From: Actinomycetes bacterium
GTDB taxonomy: Bacteria > Actinomycetota > Acidimicrobiia > Acidimicrobiales > RAAP-2
Assembly: GCA_021826655.1 (NCBI GenBank)
Contig: JAKAZC010000190.1
Location: forward strand, 750 to 5,808
DNA: 5,059 nt
Direction of reading: 5' to 3'
The notes below the pieces were generated by a model. It worked only from the letters and a program-made list of their open reading frames with translations, was not told the origin of the DNA and made no database searches. The translations under genes were made by a program, and so were the position numbers. The number at the start of each line of letters is the position of its first letter. The first letter of the stretch is position 1. This document shows positions 1-5,059 of the stretch, piece by piece.

Positions 1-1
1 C

Positions 2-421
2 GGCCCGACCGACGACGACGTCCGTCGCGTCGCCGCCCTGGGGGGATCGCTGCTGGTGGCGACCGATCCCCGTGAAGCGGTGGCCGGGGCCGACGTCGTC
101 TACACCGACGTGTGGACGTCGATGGGCCAGGAGGAGGAGTCGGAGGCCCGGCGCCGGGCCTTCGCCGGCTACCAGGTGGACGCCGACCTGCTGGCACTGG
201 CGGCGCCAGGCGCGGCCGTCCTGCACTGCCTTCCCGCCCATCGGGGGGAGGAGATCGCGGCAGAGGTGGTCGACGGTCCACAGAGCGCCGTCTGGCGGCA
301 GGCGGCAAACCGGATGCACGCCATGGTGGGGCTGTTCCGGTGGTTGGCCGCAGCCGGGCCGGACCGGCCGGCGGTGGACGGGGACGGGTCGGCGGTGGAC
401 GGGCCCGGGGGCGGGCGATGA
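2..421 (+). CDS. argF: Ornithine carbamoyltransferase, C-terminal part (5' end outside window)
   Basis: This enzyme condenses ornithine with carbamoyl phosphate to give citrulline in the cytoplasmic arginine pathway. About 139 residues are present, covering most of the ornithine-binding C-terminal domain; the carbamoyl-phosphate domain lies before the window. Seen directly: the DVWTSMGQE segment (from 107), corresponding to the family SMG substrate loop, and [11 protein letters not shown] (224-256), which carries the ornithine carbamoyltransferase HCLP motif. The HCLP motif separates it from aspartate carbamoyltransferase. The NRMHAM segment near the end is the usual final helix. After FRWLAA, where relatives normally stop, there is an extra tail of about 23 residues rich in Gly, Asp and Pro, with an internal repeat. 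The stop (TGA 419-421) overlaps the argR ATG by four bases. Identity is secure; the function of the tail is unknown. Confidence 0.95.
   Translation, partial: GPTDDDVRRVAALGGSLLVATDPREAVAGADVVYTDVWTSMGQEEESEARRRAFAGYQVDADLLALAAPGAAVLHCLPAHRGEEIAAEVVDGPQSAVWRQAANRMHAMVGLFRWLAAAGPDRPAVDGDGSAVDGPGGGR
369..403 (+). repeat. In-phase 14-bp direct repeat in the argF tail
   Basis: The sequence CGGCGGTGGACGGG occurs at 369-382 and again at 390-403, a period of 21 bases (seven codons). In the argF frame it encodes two copies of AVDG separated by DGS. The spacing keeps the reading frame, which suggests a tandem duplication of seven codons followed by divergence in the low-complexity tail after the enzyme fold has ended. 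Confidence 0.6.
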
Positions 422-1035
422 AGGCCCCGAAGCACCAGCGCCAGCACCGGATCGCCCGTCTGCTCGAGTCGCGGGCGGTGACGAGCCAGGTCCACCTGGT
501 CGAGCTCCTGGCCGCCGAGGGCATCGATGCCACCCAGACCACGGTGTCCCGCGATCTCGATGAGTTGGGAGCGATCAAGGTCCGTCTGCCAGGGGGTGAG
601 AGCGCCTACGCCCTGCCTGAGCTCCCCTCCCGGCAGGTGGCGCCGGAGGACCACCTGCGCCGGGTGCTGGGCGAATGGGTGGTGGAGGTCCACCATTCGG
701 GCAACCTCGTCGTCCTGCGGACGCCACCGGGCTCGGCCCATGTCGTAGGCTCGGCCCTCGACCGGAGCGCCTATCCCGGGATCATCGGCACGGTGGCCGG
801 TGACGACACCGTGCTGGTGGTTGCGGCCGACCCGAACGGCGGTCGTGCCGTCGGGGACCGGCTGGCCTCCCTGTCCGGGATCGGCCCCGGCCCCGGTGGG
901 GGCGGTGGCGTCGCTGCCGCCGGCGTGGACGGCGGTGCCGGCAGCGATGGGCCGAGACGTGGCGCCGCCGGGCGTGTGGGTGGTTCGGGACGGGCCCAAC
1001 GATCGACGAAGAGAGCAGCGAAGGGATCGACATGA
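418..1035 (+). CDS. argR: Arginine repressor ArgR with an unusual C-terminal tail
   Basis: ArgR is an arginine-dependent transcription factor, typically hexameric, that binds ARG boxes to repress biosynthesis. The product is 205 residues; most relatives have about 150-170. Residues 1-70 form the winged-helix DNA-binding domain, with [13 protein letters not shown] at 39-51 matching the conserved recognition-helix region. Residues ~76-155 form the oligomerisation and arginine-binding domain, with [12 protein letters not shown] at 124-135; the paired Asp residues (129-130) are the known arginine contacts in the family. Residues ~156-205 are a Gly/Ala/Arg-rich tail ending in a basic stretch. By hand count 17 of its 50 codons end in A or T, against 19 of the 155 core codons. 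The start is the ATG at 418, overlapping the argF stop. There is no good Shine-Dalgarno, so translation probably depends on coupling. The open frame continues upstream of 418 only as a shadow of argF. Confidence 0.95.
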   Translation: MKAPKHQRQHRIARLLESRAVTSQVHLVELLAAEGIDATQTTVSRDLDELGAIKVRLPGGESAYALPELPSRQVAPEDHLRRVLGEWVVEVHHSGNLVVLRTPPGSAHVVGSALDRSAYPGIIGTVAGDDTVLVVAADPNGGRAVGDRLASLSGIGPGPGGGGGVAAAGVDGGAGSDGPRRGAAGRVGGSGRAQRSTKRAAKGST

Positions 1036-2252
1036 CCAAGCGCGTGGTACTCGCTTACAGCGGAGGGCTCGACACCTCGGTGGCTGTCCGCTGGCTGATG
1101 GAGCACGAAGGCGTGGAGGTGGTGGCCGTCGCCGTCGACGTCGGGCAGTCGACCGGCGGCGATGACGACTGGGAGGCGATCCGCAACCGGGCTCTGGCCG
1201 CAGGAGCGGTGGAGGCGGTGGTGGTGGACGCCCGCCGGGAGATGGCCGAGGACTTCTGCGTGCCCGCTCTCCAGGCCAATGCCCGCTACGAGGGCAAGTA
1301 CCCACTGGTCTCGTCGCTGTCGCGTCCGGTCATCGTCCGCCACCTGGTGGCGGAGGCCCGGCGTCACGGGGCCTCCGCGGTGGCCCACGGCTGCACCGGC
1401 AAGGGCAACGACCAGGTCCGCTTCGAGGTGGGGACCCGCGCCCTGGCGCCCGATCTCGAGGTCTTCGCACCGGCGCGGGTCTGGGGGCTCACCCGTGAGG
1501 ACTGCATCGACCTCGCCGCCAGGTGGGAGATCCCCATCACGGTCACGAAGGACAAGCTGTACTCGATCGACGAGAACCTCTGGGGCCGGGCCATCGAGGC
1601 CGGGGTCATCGAGGACCCGTGGAACCGGCCACCGGAGGACGTCTACACGATGACCCGCCCGACGGCTGCCGAGCCGGTCGAGGTGGTGGTGGGCTTCGAG
1701 TCCGGAGCTCCCGTGTCCGTCGACGGCGTGGCCATGAGCCCCCTCGAGGTGATCCAGCACATGAACGCCGTCGTCGGCTCGTACGGGTTCGGCCGGCTCG
1801 ACATGGTGGAGAACCGCCGCGTCGGGATCAAGAGCCGGGAGACCTACGAGGCCCCCGGGGCGCTGGCCCTGGTCATGGCGCACAGCGACCTGGAGGACCT
1901 GACCCTGGAGCGGGACCTCCACCACGAGAAGGCCCGACTCGAGCCCCGGTGGGCCGAGCTGGTCTACGACGGGCTGTGGTTCTCGCCGCTCAAGCAGGCC
2001 CTCGACGCGTTCATCGCCGAGTCGCAGCGGCACGTCACCGGAGAGGTCCGCCTGCGGTTGGAGCCGGGCCGTTGTTGGGTGGTCGGTCGGAGGAGCCCAG
2101 TGAGCCTGTACGACTACGGCCTGGCCACCTACGACGCAACGGACACGTTCCGCCACGAGGACGCTGCCGGTTTCGTCCGGTTGTGGGGACTCGGGGTCGC
2201 CACCTGGGCGTCTCGCCAGGGGGCGAAGATCCCGGCGGAGGGCGACGCGTGA
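1032..2252 (+). CDS. argG: Argininosuccinate synthase
   Basis: This enzyme joins citrulline and aspartate with ATP cleavage to AMP and PPi, giving argininosuccinate in the cytoplasm. The product is 406 residues, close to the usual ~400 for the common bacterial form. Seen: the N-type ATP pyrophosphatase loop [10 protein letters not shown] at residues 8-17, YEGKYPL at 86-92 (substrate region), [14 protein letters not shown] at 119-132 (nucleotide and citrulline/aspartate contacts), and YSIDENLWG at 177-185, all hallmarks of the family. The C-terminal half contains the multimerisation domain. The ATG at 1032 overlaps the argR stop by four bases; AAGGGA at 1021-1026 with a 5-nt gap is a modest ribosome binding site. 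The stop TGA (2250-2252) overlaps the argH GTG. No damage or missing motif is visible. Confidence 0.97.
   Translation: MTKRVVLAYSGGLDTSVAVRWLMEHEGVEVVAVAVDVGQSTGGDDDWEAIRNRALAAGAVEAVVVDARREMAEDFCVPALQANARYEGKYPLVSSLSRPVIVRHLVAEARRHGASAVAHGCTGKGNDQVRFEVGTRALAPDLEVFAPARVWGLTREDCIDLAARWEIPITVTKDKLYSIDENLWGRAIEAGVIEDPWNRPPEDVYTMTRPTAAEPVEVVVGFESGAPVSVDGVAMSPLEVIQHMNAVVGSYGFGRLDMVENRRVGIKSRETYEAPGALALVMAHSDLEDLTLERDLHHEKARLEPRWAELVYDGLWFSPLKQALDAFIAESQRHVTGEVRLRLEPGRCWVVGRRSPVSLYDYGLATYDATDTFRHEDAAGFVRLWGLGVATWASRQGAKIPAEGDA
2237..2242 (+). promoter_or_regulatory. Ribosome binding site for argH
   Basis: GGAGGG lies 6 nt before the GTG at 2249, inside the end of argG. It is the best-placed Shine-Dalgarno among the arg junctions and supports the GTG start over the downstream in-frame ATG at 2297. 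Confidence 0.6.
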
Positions 2253-3673
2253 CCCTCTGGCATGGACGCCTGGGTGGCGGGACGGCTCCCGAAGTCATGG
2301 CGTTCTCCGTGTCGCTGCCGTTCGACCGGGCGCTGGCGGCCGTCGACCTGGAGGGCTCCCGCGCCCACGTGCGTGGCCTCGGGCGTGCGGGGATCCTCAC
2401 CGACGACGAGGTCGCCACCCTGGTCACGGCCATCGCCCGGGTGGAGCAGGAGCTGGCCGAGGGCTCCTTCGCCTTCGCTCCCGACGACGAGGACATCCAC
2501 ACTGCGGTCGAGCGCCGGGTGACTGAGATCGCCGGCGACGTGGGGGCCAAGCTCCACACCGGTCGGAGCAGGAACGACCAGGTGGCGACGGATCTCCGGC
2601 TGTACGCCCGAGGTGCGCTCGGCGAGATCGCCTCTGCGGTCATCGTGCTCCAAGAGGTGCTGCTGAACCGGGCGAAGGAGGTAGGAGACGCCTACCTGCC
2701 CGGCTACACCCACCTCCAGCGGGCCCAGCCCGTGCTGCTCGCCCACCATCTCCTGGCCCACGGCCATGCCCTGGCCCGGGATGTCGATCGGCTGGTGTCC
2801 ACGCTCGCCCGCCTCGACGTGTCACCTCTCGGGGCGGGGGCGCTGGCCGGGTCGTCACTCCCGCTCGACCCCGACGCGGTCGCCGCCGACCTGGGGTTCT
2901 CATCGCGTTTCGAGAACTCGCTCGATGCCGTCTCCGACCGGGACTTCGCCGCCGAGGCCCTGTTCGACCTGGCCCTCCTGGGCGTCCACCTCTCCCGCAT
3001 GGGGGAGGAGGTCGTGTTGTGGTCCACCGACGAATTCGGGTTCGCCCGGCTCGACGACGCCTATGCCACCGGAAGCTCGATGCTGCCGCAGAAGAAGAAC
3101 CCCGACGTGGGCGAGCTGGCCAGAGGGAAGGCCGGGCGCCTGATCGGGAACCTGACGTCGTTGCTCGTCACCCTGAAGGGCCTCCCGCTGTCGTACAACC
3201 GGGACCTCCAGGAGGACAAGGAGCCGCTCTTCGACTCGGTCGAGCAGGTCCGGCTGGCGCTCGCCGCCCTGGCCGGCCTCTACGCCACCATGACATTCGA
3301 CACCCATCGAATGCAGGATGCGGCCGACGGCCCGTCCGTGGCCGCCGTGGACCTGGCCGAATGGCTGGTGGAGCGGGGCATGCCGTTCCGCCAGGCACAT
3401 GGGGTGGTGGGGGGCCTTGTGCGCGATGCGCTCGAACGGCACGTCCCCCTCGCCGAGCTCGTGGCAGCCCACCCGTCGCTGGGGGAGGAGGCGGTGTCGC
3501 TCCTGGAACCAGGGGTGGCCGTCACCCGCCGGACCACCCCTGGTGGTGCGGGTCCGGCCTCGGTGGCGGCCCAGCTCGAGCGGTTCGTGCACCGCCTGGA
3601 GGCCGACCGGGTTCGGATCGCCGATGCCGCTCGAGTGCCGGTAACCGAGGATGGGGACGTCGCCGTCGGCTGA
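2249..3673 (+). CDS. argH: Argininosuccinate lyase
   Basis: This enzyme catalyses the last step of arginine synthesis, cleaving argininosuccinate to arginine and fumarate. It belongs to the fumarase/aspartase superfamily and normally acts as a homotetramer. The product is 474 residues, within the usual ~460-480. Seen: an N-terminal [11 protein letters not shown], equivalent to the usual LWGGRF start of the family (one Gly replaced by His and Phe by Leu here); HTGRSRNDQ at 103-111; YTHLQRAQP at 153-161, containing the active-site His 155; and the fumarate-lyase signature [12 protein letters not shown] at 275-286, whose flexible loop holds the catalytic serine. The GTG start at 2249 is chosen because it keeps the conserved N-terminus, has a good ribosome binding site and overlaps the argG stop by four bases; the ATG at 2297 would remove that N-terminus. 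The last 23 bases overlap mpg. Confidence 0.97.
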   Translation: MTLWHGRLGGGTAPEVMAFSVSLPFDRALAAVDLEGSRAHVRGLGRAGILTDDEVATLVTAIARVEQELAEGSFAFAPDDEDIHTAVERRVTEIAGDVGAKLHTGRSRNDQVATDLRLYARGALGEIASAVIVLQEVLLNRAKEVGDAYLPGYTHLQRAQPVLLAHHLLAHGHALARDVDRLVSTLARLDVSPLGAGALAGSSLPLDPDAVAADLGFSSRFENSLDAVSDRDFAAEALFDLALLGVHLSRMGEEVVLWSTDEFGFARLDDAYATGSSMLPQKKNPDVGELARGKAGRLIGNLTSLLVTLKGLPLSYNRDLQEDKEPLFDSVEQVRLALAALAGLYATMTFDTHRMQDAADGPSVAAVDLAEWLVERGMPFRQAHGVVGGLVRDALERHVPLAELVAAHPSLGEEAVSLLEPGVAVTRRTTPGGAGPASVAAQLERFVHRLEADRVRIADAARVPVTEDGDVAVG

Positions 3674-4322
3674 GGCGGGCGGTGGCGGCCCGGTCCGCCC
3701 GGCGGCAGCCGGCCCTGGAGGGCACACGCTGGTCGATCCCCGCACCCTGGCCGGGGACGCCGTCGCGGTGGCCCCGGGACTGCTCCACAAGTTGCTCGTC
3801 TGCGGAAATCGCGCGGTACGGATCGTCGAGGTCGAGGCCTACCGCGGCTCGGATGACCCGGCGTCGCACGCCTTCGGGGGCAGGACCGCGAGGAACGAGT
3901 CGATGTTCGGACCACCCGGGCACCTCTACGTCTACTTCGTCTACGGGAACCACTGGTGCGCCAACGTCGTCTGCGGGAGTGCCGGGGACCCACAGGCGGT
4001 CCTGGTCCGGGCAGGCATTCCCTGGGCGGGAGTCGACGAGATGGTGGCGGCCCGACCAGCCGCCCGGCGCGCCGTGGACCTGGCCAACGGCCCGGGGAAG
4101 CTCTGTCAGGCATTGGGGATCGACGGGCGGGACGACGGTACCGATCTGACCGAGGGCCGCTCGAGGGTGCGCCTCGAGGACGACGGATGGCCTCGACCTG
4201 GTATCGTCGCATCCGGCCCCCGGATCGGGATCCGCGCCGCCACCGACAGGCGGTGGCGCTGGTGGGTGGCCGGAGACCCGCATGTCTCCGGCGCCGGCCA
4301 CACCCGATCCCACTCACGTTGA
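3651..4322 (+). CDS. mpg: 3-methyladenine DNA glycosylase (AAG/MPG family)
   Basis: This base-excision repair enzyme (EC 3.2.2.21) removes alkylated purines such as 3-methyladenine by base flipping. The product is 223 residues, and the fold starts near residue 26. Aligning with human AAG by eye, VEVEAYRG (59-66) supplies the general-base Glu 62 and stacking Tyr 64; His 73 and Tyr 95 complete the base pocket; Tyr 98 in YVYFVYG is the intercalating residue and Asn 105 matches the conserved Asn; NGPGKLCQALGI (146-157) is the conserved late motif. The C-terminus RWWVAGDPHVSG is a normal family ending, so the gene looks intact. The first ~23 residues are Gly/Pro/Ala-rich and outside the fold. The ATG lies 23 bases inside argH; GAGG directly abuts it, too close for a good ribosome binding site, so coupling to argH is likely. 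I see no better start in frame. The stop codon lies within the rRNA promoter. Confidence 0.93.
   Translation: MGTSPSAEAGGGGPVRPAAAGPGGHTLVDPRTLAGDAVAVAPGLLHKLLVCGNRAVRIVEVEAYRGSDDPASHAFGGRTARNESMFGPPGHLYVYFVYGNHWCANVVCGSAGDPQAVLVRAGIPWAGVDEMVAARPAARRAVDLANGPGKLCQALGIDGRDDGTDLTEGRSRVRLEDDGWPRPGIVASGPRIGIRAATDRRWRWWVAGDPHVSGAGHTRSHSR
4269..4292 (+). terminator. Candidate U-less hairpin terminator at the 3' end of mpg
   Basis: GCCGGAGAC (4269-4277) and GTCTCCGGC (4284-4292) form a perfect 9-bp inverted repeat around a 6-nt loop, CCGCAT. It lies within the last codons of mpg, 26 bases before the rRNA -35 hexamer. No T-run follows, so it is not a classic intrinsic terminator. U-less hairpins have been proposed as terminators in high-GC actinobacteria, and this position would suit insulating the arg-mpg transcript from the rRNA operon. 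It may equally be a chance product of the coding sequence. Confidence 0.3.
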
Positions 4323-4347
4323 CACGTGAACGGCAGGAGGCTAAAGT
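4319..4347 (+). promoter_or_regulatory. rRNA operon promoter (housekeeping sigma type)
   Basis: A perfect -35 TTGACA (4319-4324) is followed after 17 bases by TAAAGT (4342-4347), matching four of six -10 consensus bases and resembling actinobacterial rRNA promoters. Transcription would begin near 4354. The position is about 300 bases before the 16S 5' end and is followed by a recognisable antitermination site, which supports the call. The -35 contains the mpg stop codon (TGA 4320-4322). TATAAG at 4348-4353 fits the -10 consensus better but would be 23 bases from this -35. I see no second promoter of comparable quality in the leader, and there is no AT-rich UP element because the upstream sequence is GC-rich mpg coding DNA. 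Confidence 0.75.
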
Positions 4348-4444
4348 TATAAGTCCCGGCGAACGCAGGTGCGTCGCCAGGCAACCTGAGAAGGTCGCAG
4401 TCTTCTGCTGCGTCCCGACCATGGTGACACGGCACCGACGCCTC

Positions 4445-4484
4445 CGGGCGAGTGCCCGTCGCTCCTTGAAAACGGAATAGTGAT
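4445..4484 (+). promoter_or_regulatory. boxB-boxA-like rRNA antitermination site
   Basis: CGGGC (4445-4449) and GCCCG (4454-4458) form a perfect 5-bp hairpin with loop GAGT, a boxB-like element. Two bases later GCTCCTTGAAAAC (4461-4473) resembles boxA, the NusB-NusE (S10) binding sequence of rRNA leaders. It is followed by GGAATAGTG, matching the conserved actinobacterial leader block of the TTGAGAACTCAATAGTG type. The order boxB then boxA, and placement downstream of the promoter and before 16S, agree with known rRNA nut-like sites. It would let polymerase resist Rho and aid rRNA processing. Confidence 0.7.
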
Positions 4485-4501
4485 AGCCAAAAGCCAGTGC
4501 A

Positions 4502-4529
4502 GGCGGTCACGTCTCGAATCGTGATCGCC
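4502..4529 (+). other. Leader hairpin A (10-bp stem)
   Basis: GGCGGTCACG (4502-4511) pairs with CGTGATCGCC (4520-4529) over ten consecutive base pairs including one G-U, with the 8-nt loop TCTCGAAT. It starts about 30 bases after boxA. Its role is unknown; it may aid pre-16S folding or processing. Confidence 0.6.
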
Positions 4530-4531
4530 GC

Positions 4532-4576
4532 GTCAATTTGCACTGAACGGACAATGTCTGTTCTGTGCCAGTTTGC
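4532..4576 (+). other. Leader hairpin B (21-position imperfect stem)
   Basis: The 21 bases at 4532-4552 fold back on 4556-4576 around the 3-nt loop AAT. By hand count there are 15 Watson-Crick pairs, three G-U pairs and three single mismatches. The best part is GAACGGAC/GTCTGTTC next to the loop and GCAC/GTGC below it. A long imperfect duplex like this could be an RNase III substrate, but that is inference. Confidence 0.6.
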
Positions 4577-4578
4577 AG

Positions 4579-4610
4579 TCGACCAATGGGGTCAGTGCCC
4601 CGGAGGTCGG
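4579..4610 (+). other. Leader hairpin C
   Basis: TCGACC (4579-4584) pairs with GGTCGG (4605-4610), and inside it GGGG (4588-4591) pairs with CCCC (4598-4601), leaving a symmetric 3x3 internal loop (AAT/GGA) and a 6-nt terminal loop TCAGTG. It follows hairpin B almost directly. Confidence 0.5.
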
Positions 4611-4625
4611 CTCTCCGATTTCGGA

Positions 4626-4641
4626 CCGGCCTTCGGGTCGG
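4626..4641 (+). other. Leader hairpin D with UUCG tetraloop
   Basis: CCGGCC (4626-4631) pairs with GGTCGG (4636-4641), one pair being G-U, closing a C(UUCG)G tetraloop, one of the most stable RNA loop types. It ends about ten bases before the mature 16S 5' end. Confidence 0.55.
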
Positions 4642-4650
4642 GACGAGGTC

Positions 4651-5059
<409 letters not shown>

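Larger units (their letters stand above)
4354..4650 (+). other. Transcribed 5' leader of the rRNA operon
   Basis: This stretch of about 297 bases holds no credible protein gene. It reads as the pre-rRNA leader between the promoter and mature 16S. It begins with a hairpin at 4358-4378 (GGCGA/TCGCC plus CGC/GCG with one bulged A, loop AGGT). A second hairpin follows at 4393-4420 (CGCAG/CTGCG inside GGT/ACC). Then come the boxB-boxA-like site and four further hairpins, listed separately. The sequence that would pair with the 3' trailer for RNase III cleavage cannot be identified because the trailer is outside the window. The exact start depends on the inferred transcription start. Confidence 0.7.

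Noticed and set aside
112..417. Possible longer ArgR starting at 112
   Set aside because: This part of the frame lies under conserved argF codons and encodes Gly/Arg-rich nonsense. The ArgR fold begins right at the ATG at 418.
771..2156. A 461-codon open frame on the minus strand opposite argR and argG
   Set aside because: It is antisense to well-conserved genes and is of the kind GC-rich coding DNA produces by frame shadowing. The translation shows no recognisable family motif.
1523..2248. Possible upstream extension of the argH frame inside argG
   Set aside because: The sequence is a shadow of argG. The conserved ArgH N-terminus starts at the GTG at 2249, which has a ribosome binding site.
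1..4318. ArgR operator (ARG box) or internal promoter within the arg genes
   Set aside because: I saw no convincing paired AT-rich ARG-box palindrome or -35/-10 pair in the GC-rich coding region. The operon control region is expected upstream of the window.
4335..4340. AGGAGG, a perfect Shine-Dalgarno sequence after mpg
   Set aside because: No ATG, GTG or TTG with an open frame follows at a suitable distance. It lies between the -35 and -10 hexamers and is probably chance.
4348..4353. TATAAG as the -10 hexamer of the rRNA promoter
   Set aside because: It matches the consensus five of six but is 23 bases from TTGACA, and no convincing -35 lies 16-18 bases upstream of it. TAAAGT at 4342 has the correct 17-base spacing.
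2900..4422. Long minus-strand open frames (2900-3790, 3280-4422, 3522-4313) opposite argH and mpg
   Set aside because: Both argH and mpg on the + strand have complete catalytic motifs. The antisense products are Arg/Pro/Gly-rich shadows with no motif.

Overview
The window is a 5 kb stretch of a high-GC actinobacterial chromosome with every gene on the + strand. It holds the 3' end of an arginine biosynthesis operon, a DNA-repair gene, and the promoter, leader and first ~409 nt of a ribosomal RNA operon. The 16S segment has actinobacterial features, and my impression is that it is closest to class Acidimicrobiia (Ilumatobacter/Iamia/Acidimicrobium relatives). That placement is from memory of such sequences and was not searched.

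Layout: the C-terminal part of ornithine carbamoyltransferase (argF, cut by the window edge), then argR (arginine repressor), argG (argininosuccinate synthase) and argH (argininosuccinate lyase). The three junctions argF/argR, argR/argG and argG/argH are all 4-base start/stop overlaps (ATGA, ATGA, GTGA), so the genes are almost certainly one translationally coupled transcript. A 3-methyladenine DNA glycosylase gene of the AAG/MPG family (mpg) overlaps the end of argH by 23 bases. The -35 hexamer of a strong rRNA-type promoter contains the mpg stop codon, so there is no spacer between the arg-mpg unit and the rRNA operon. A ~300-nt transcribed leader follows. It has a boxB-boxA antitermination-like site and a chain of local hairpins, and the 16S rRNA gene then starts near 4651 and runs off the window end.

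How the parts work together: ArgF makes citrulline from ornithine and carbamoyl phosphate, ArgG joins citrulline to aspartate using ATP, and ArgH splits argininosuccinate into arginine and fumarate. ArgR, encoded within the same operon, is expected to repress it when arginine is plentiful; the operon's own promoter and ARG boxes lie upstream of the window. Mpg removes alkylated purines from DNA and has no pathway link to arginine. An arg cluster with mpg nearby is, as I recall, also seen in other actinobacteria, including the Mycobacterium tuberculosis region where mpg precedes tyrS.

I find no CRISPR array, mobile element, toxin-antitoxin or defence gene, and no sign of an undescribed multi-gene system. 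The points worth a second look are architectural: the promoter embedded in a stop codon, a U-less inverted repeat just before it, the densely structured rRNA leader, and the low-complexity tails on ArgF and ArgR that run exactly into the next start codon.
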